DNA of 21,333 nucleotides. Source: Physocladia obscura (taxonomy: Eukaryota; Chytridiomycota; Chytridiomycetes; Chytridiales; Chytriomycetaceae). A program made the translations under genes and the position numbers. The stretch lies in contig JADGJH010000311.1 in NCBI GenBank assembly GCA_027596945.1, positions 1-21,333 of the forward strand. The letters run 5' to 3'. Position 1 is the first letter of the stretch, and each line of letters begins with the position of its first letter. A model generated the notes under the pieces. It made no database searches and was not told the origin of the DNA. It saw only the letters and a program-made list of their open reading frames with translations. This document shows, piece after piece, positions 20,466 through 21,333 of the stretch.

Positions 20466-21333
20466 GAAGAAAGAAAGGGAAAGAAGATTATTAAGTATGA
20501 TCAATGTCATCTTGGTCTTCAATCTGGTTTCTGATTCTTGCTCCAATTGCATCAATACATGGATTCAATGTTGCATGGAAATTTCTGAGAGTTTCTAGTG
20601 ACAAATGTTGTAATTGATTGTAGCATCCCCATGCACTTCAACCTCCTCATATGATTGCTTCAGAATATTAATACTACCTTTGACCACCTTCAAGTCAGCC
20701 AATGTTTGGCTATTATTGTTGATTGCAACTTGATTTGTTTGAGTTACCAAATGAAGTTGAAGTGTTTCTTCAATTGGTGCTAATCTAAAAAGATGTATCA
20801 ACTCAACAGAAGACAATGCTTGTACCCTTATTTCCACAAAATAGGCCTCTCCTTCAAGAATCCAGTTGCTCCATTACCTCCAAGATATATTGCGTGCAGT
20901 GTAGATTTGGCCATGAATTTTCTTGAGTTGAGCAACCATGGCATTATGCTTGGTTTTGTTGACCTTCTAGTAAGTTTATCAAAAGCTTGATAGTAGACTT
21001 TGAGTTTCAGAGTTTTTTTGATTTGCCATGTGTAACAAGGGGTTTTAGAGATGATAATTTTATTGATTTGTTGTGACTATTTCAAAAACAAAACCAACAG
21101 TTTTATACATTTTCCAGTGTCTTGGTGGCACCTTAGTTTGATTAATTACCTGGCATCTTAGCTAAGTGGCAAATGCTCTATTTGTCACTTGTGGTGATAC
21201 CAGTAGTATCTTTAACCAAGATCCTGGCAGGTGGCAATAATTTTTCCATTTTTCCTTGCAAATTTTCAAAGTTAGAGCACTTAGAAAAACTTGCCTATCA
21301 ATCCATCACTTGTGAAACATACAACATGTTGGC
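20466..21333 (-). pseudogene. Degenerate minus-strand coding relic, unknown mobile element, 5' part outside window
   Basis: The minus strand reads as protein-like sequence in shifting frames from the right edge to about 20466. The longest clean piece (20595-20837) includes SSVELIHLFRLAPIEETLQL and a polar, helical continuation (NNNSQTLADLKVVKGS). Upstream of it, in the same frame after a TAA stop, comes MVAQLKKIHGQIYTARNISW (near 20930), and near 21200 a segment PPARILVKDTTGITTSDK. Several stops and at least two frame switches show decay. I do not recognise the family. The sequence is almost devoid of CpG and ends at an A tract, both fitting a silenced transposable element. Bases 21000-21333 hold nothing else I can identify. 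Confidence 0.45.

Noticed and set aside
1..21333. tRNA, rRNA, CRISPR array, toxin, phage or defence-system genes
   Set aside because: None could be seen; the window is eukaryotic with ordinary housekeeping genes and transposon relics.

Overview
The window is nuclear DNA from a fungus. Coding regions are split by short GT-AG introns (48 to 156 bases), genes are tightly packed, and several families are typically fungal, above all a Sfh5-type Sec14 protein. A branched-chain keto-acid dehydrogenase, which baker's yeast lacks, and an FBH1-like helicase beside them suggest an early-diverging lineage. A chytrid is my best guess, but that is inference from gene content and style, not a proven identity.

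Layout, left to right. Bases 85-839 (minus) hold the first exon of a mitochondrial branched-chain 2-oxoacid dehydrogenase E1-alpha gene, which runs off the left edge. Bases 1020-2802 hold an AT-rich, stop-riddled but still readable minus-strand coding relic, probably of a mobile element. Two plus-strand coiled-coil protein genes follow (2850-3825 and 3900-6498), only 74 bases apart. A UvrD/FBH1-like DNA helicase lies on the minus strand (6653-9096). A 63-base divergent spacer separates it from a ceramide synthase on the plus strand (9160-10344). A very long PH-RhoGAP protein of about 2109 residues in six exons fills 10432-17049. On the minus strand come an Sfh5-type Sec14/CRAL-TRIO protein (17376-18227) and mitochondrial cytochrome c peroxidase in five exons (18290-19666). 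The right end (about 19803-21333) is mobile-element debris: a Tc1-like DD34E transposase relic on the plus strand, and a second degenerate coding relic on the minus strand ending at a 16-base poly(A).

Functions are mostly housekeeping: mitochondrial amino-acid catabolism and peroxide removal, sphingolipid synthesis, recombination control, Rho-GTPase signalling and lipid/heme handling. The genes are not an operon. The most notable neighbour pair is SFH5 (a heme-binding family in yeast) directly behind CCP1 (a heme peroxidase).

I found no clear new biological system. The strongest unusual signals are an almost total loss of CpG in the right-hand 1.47 kb, C-to-T style decay of the left-hand relic, the SFH5/CCP1 pairing, the heavily interrupted PH and RhoGAP domains, and SUMO-interaction-like motifs in the helicase. 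No tRNA, rRNA, CRISPR array or virus gene was seen.
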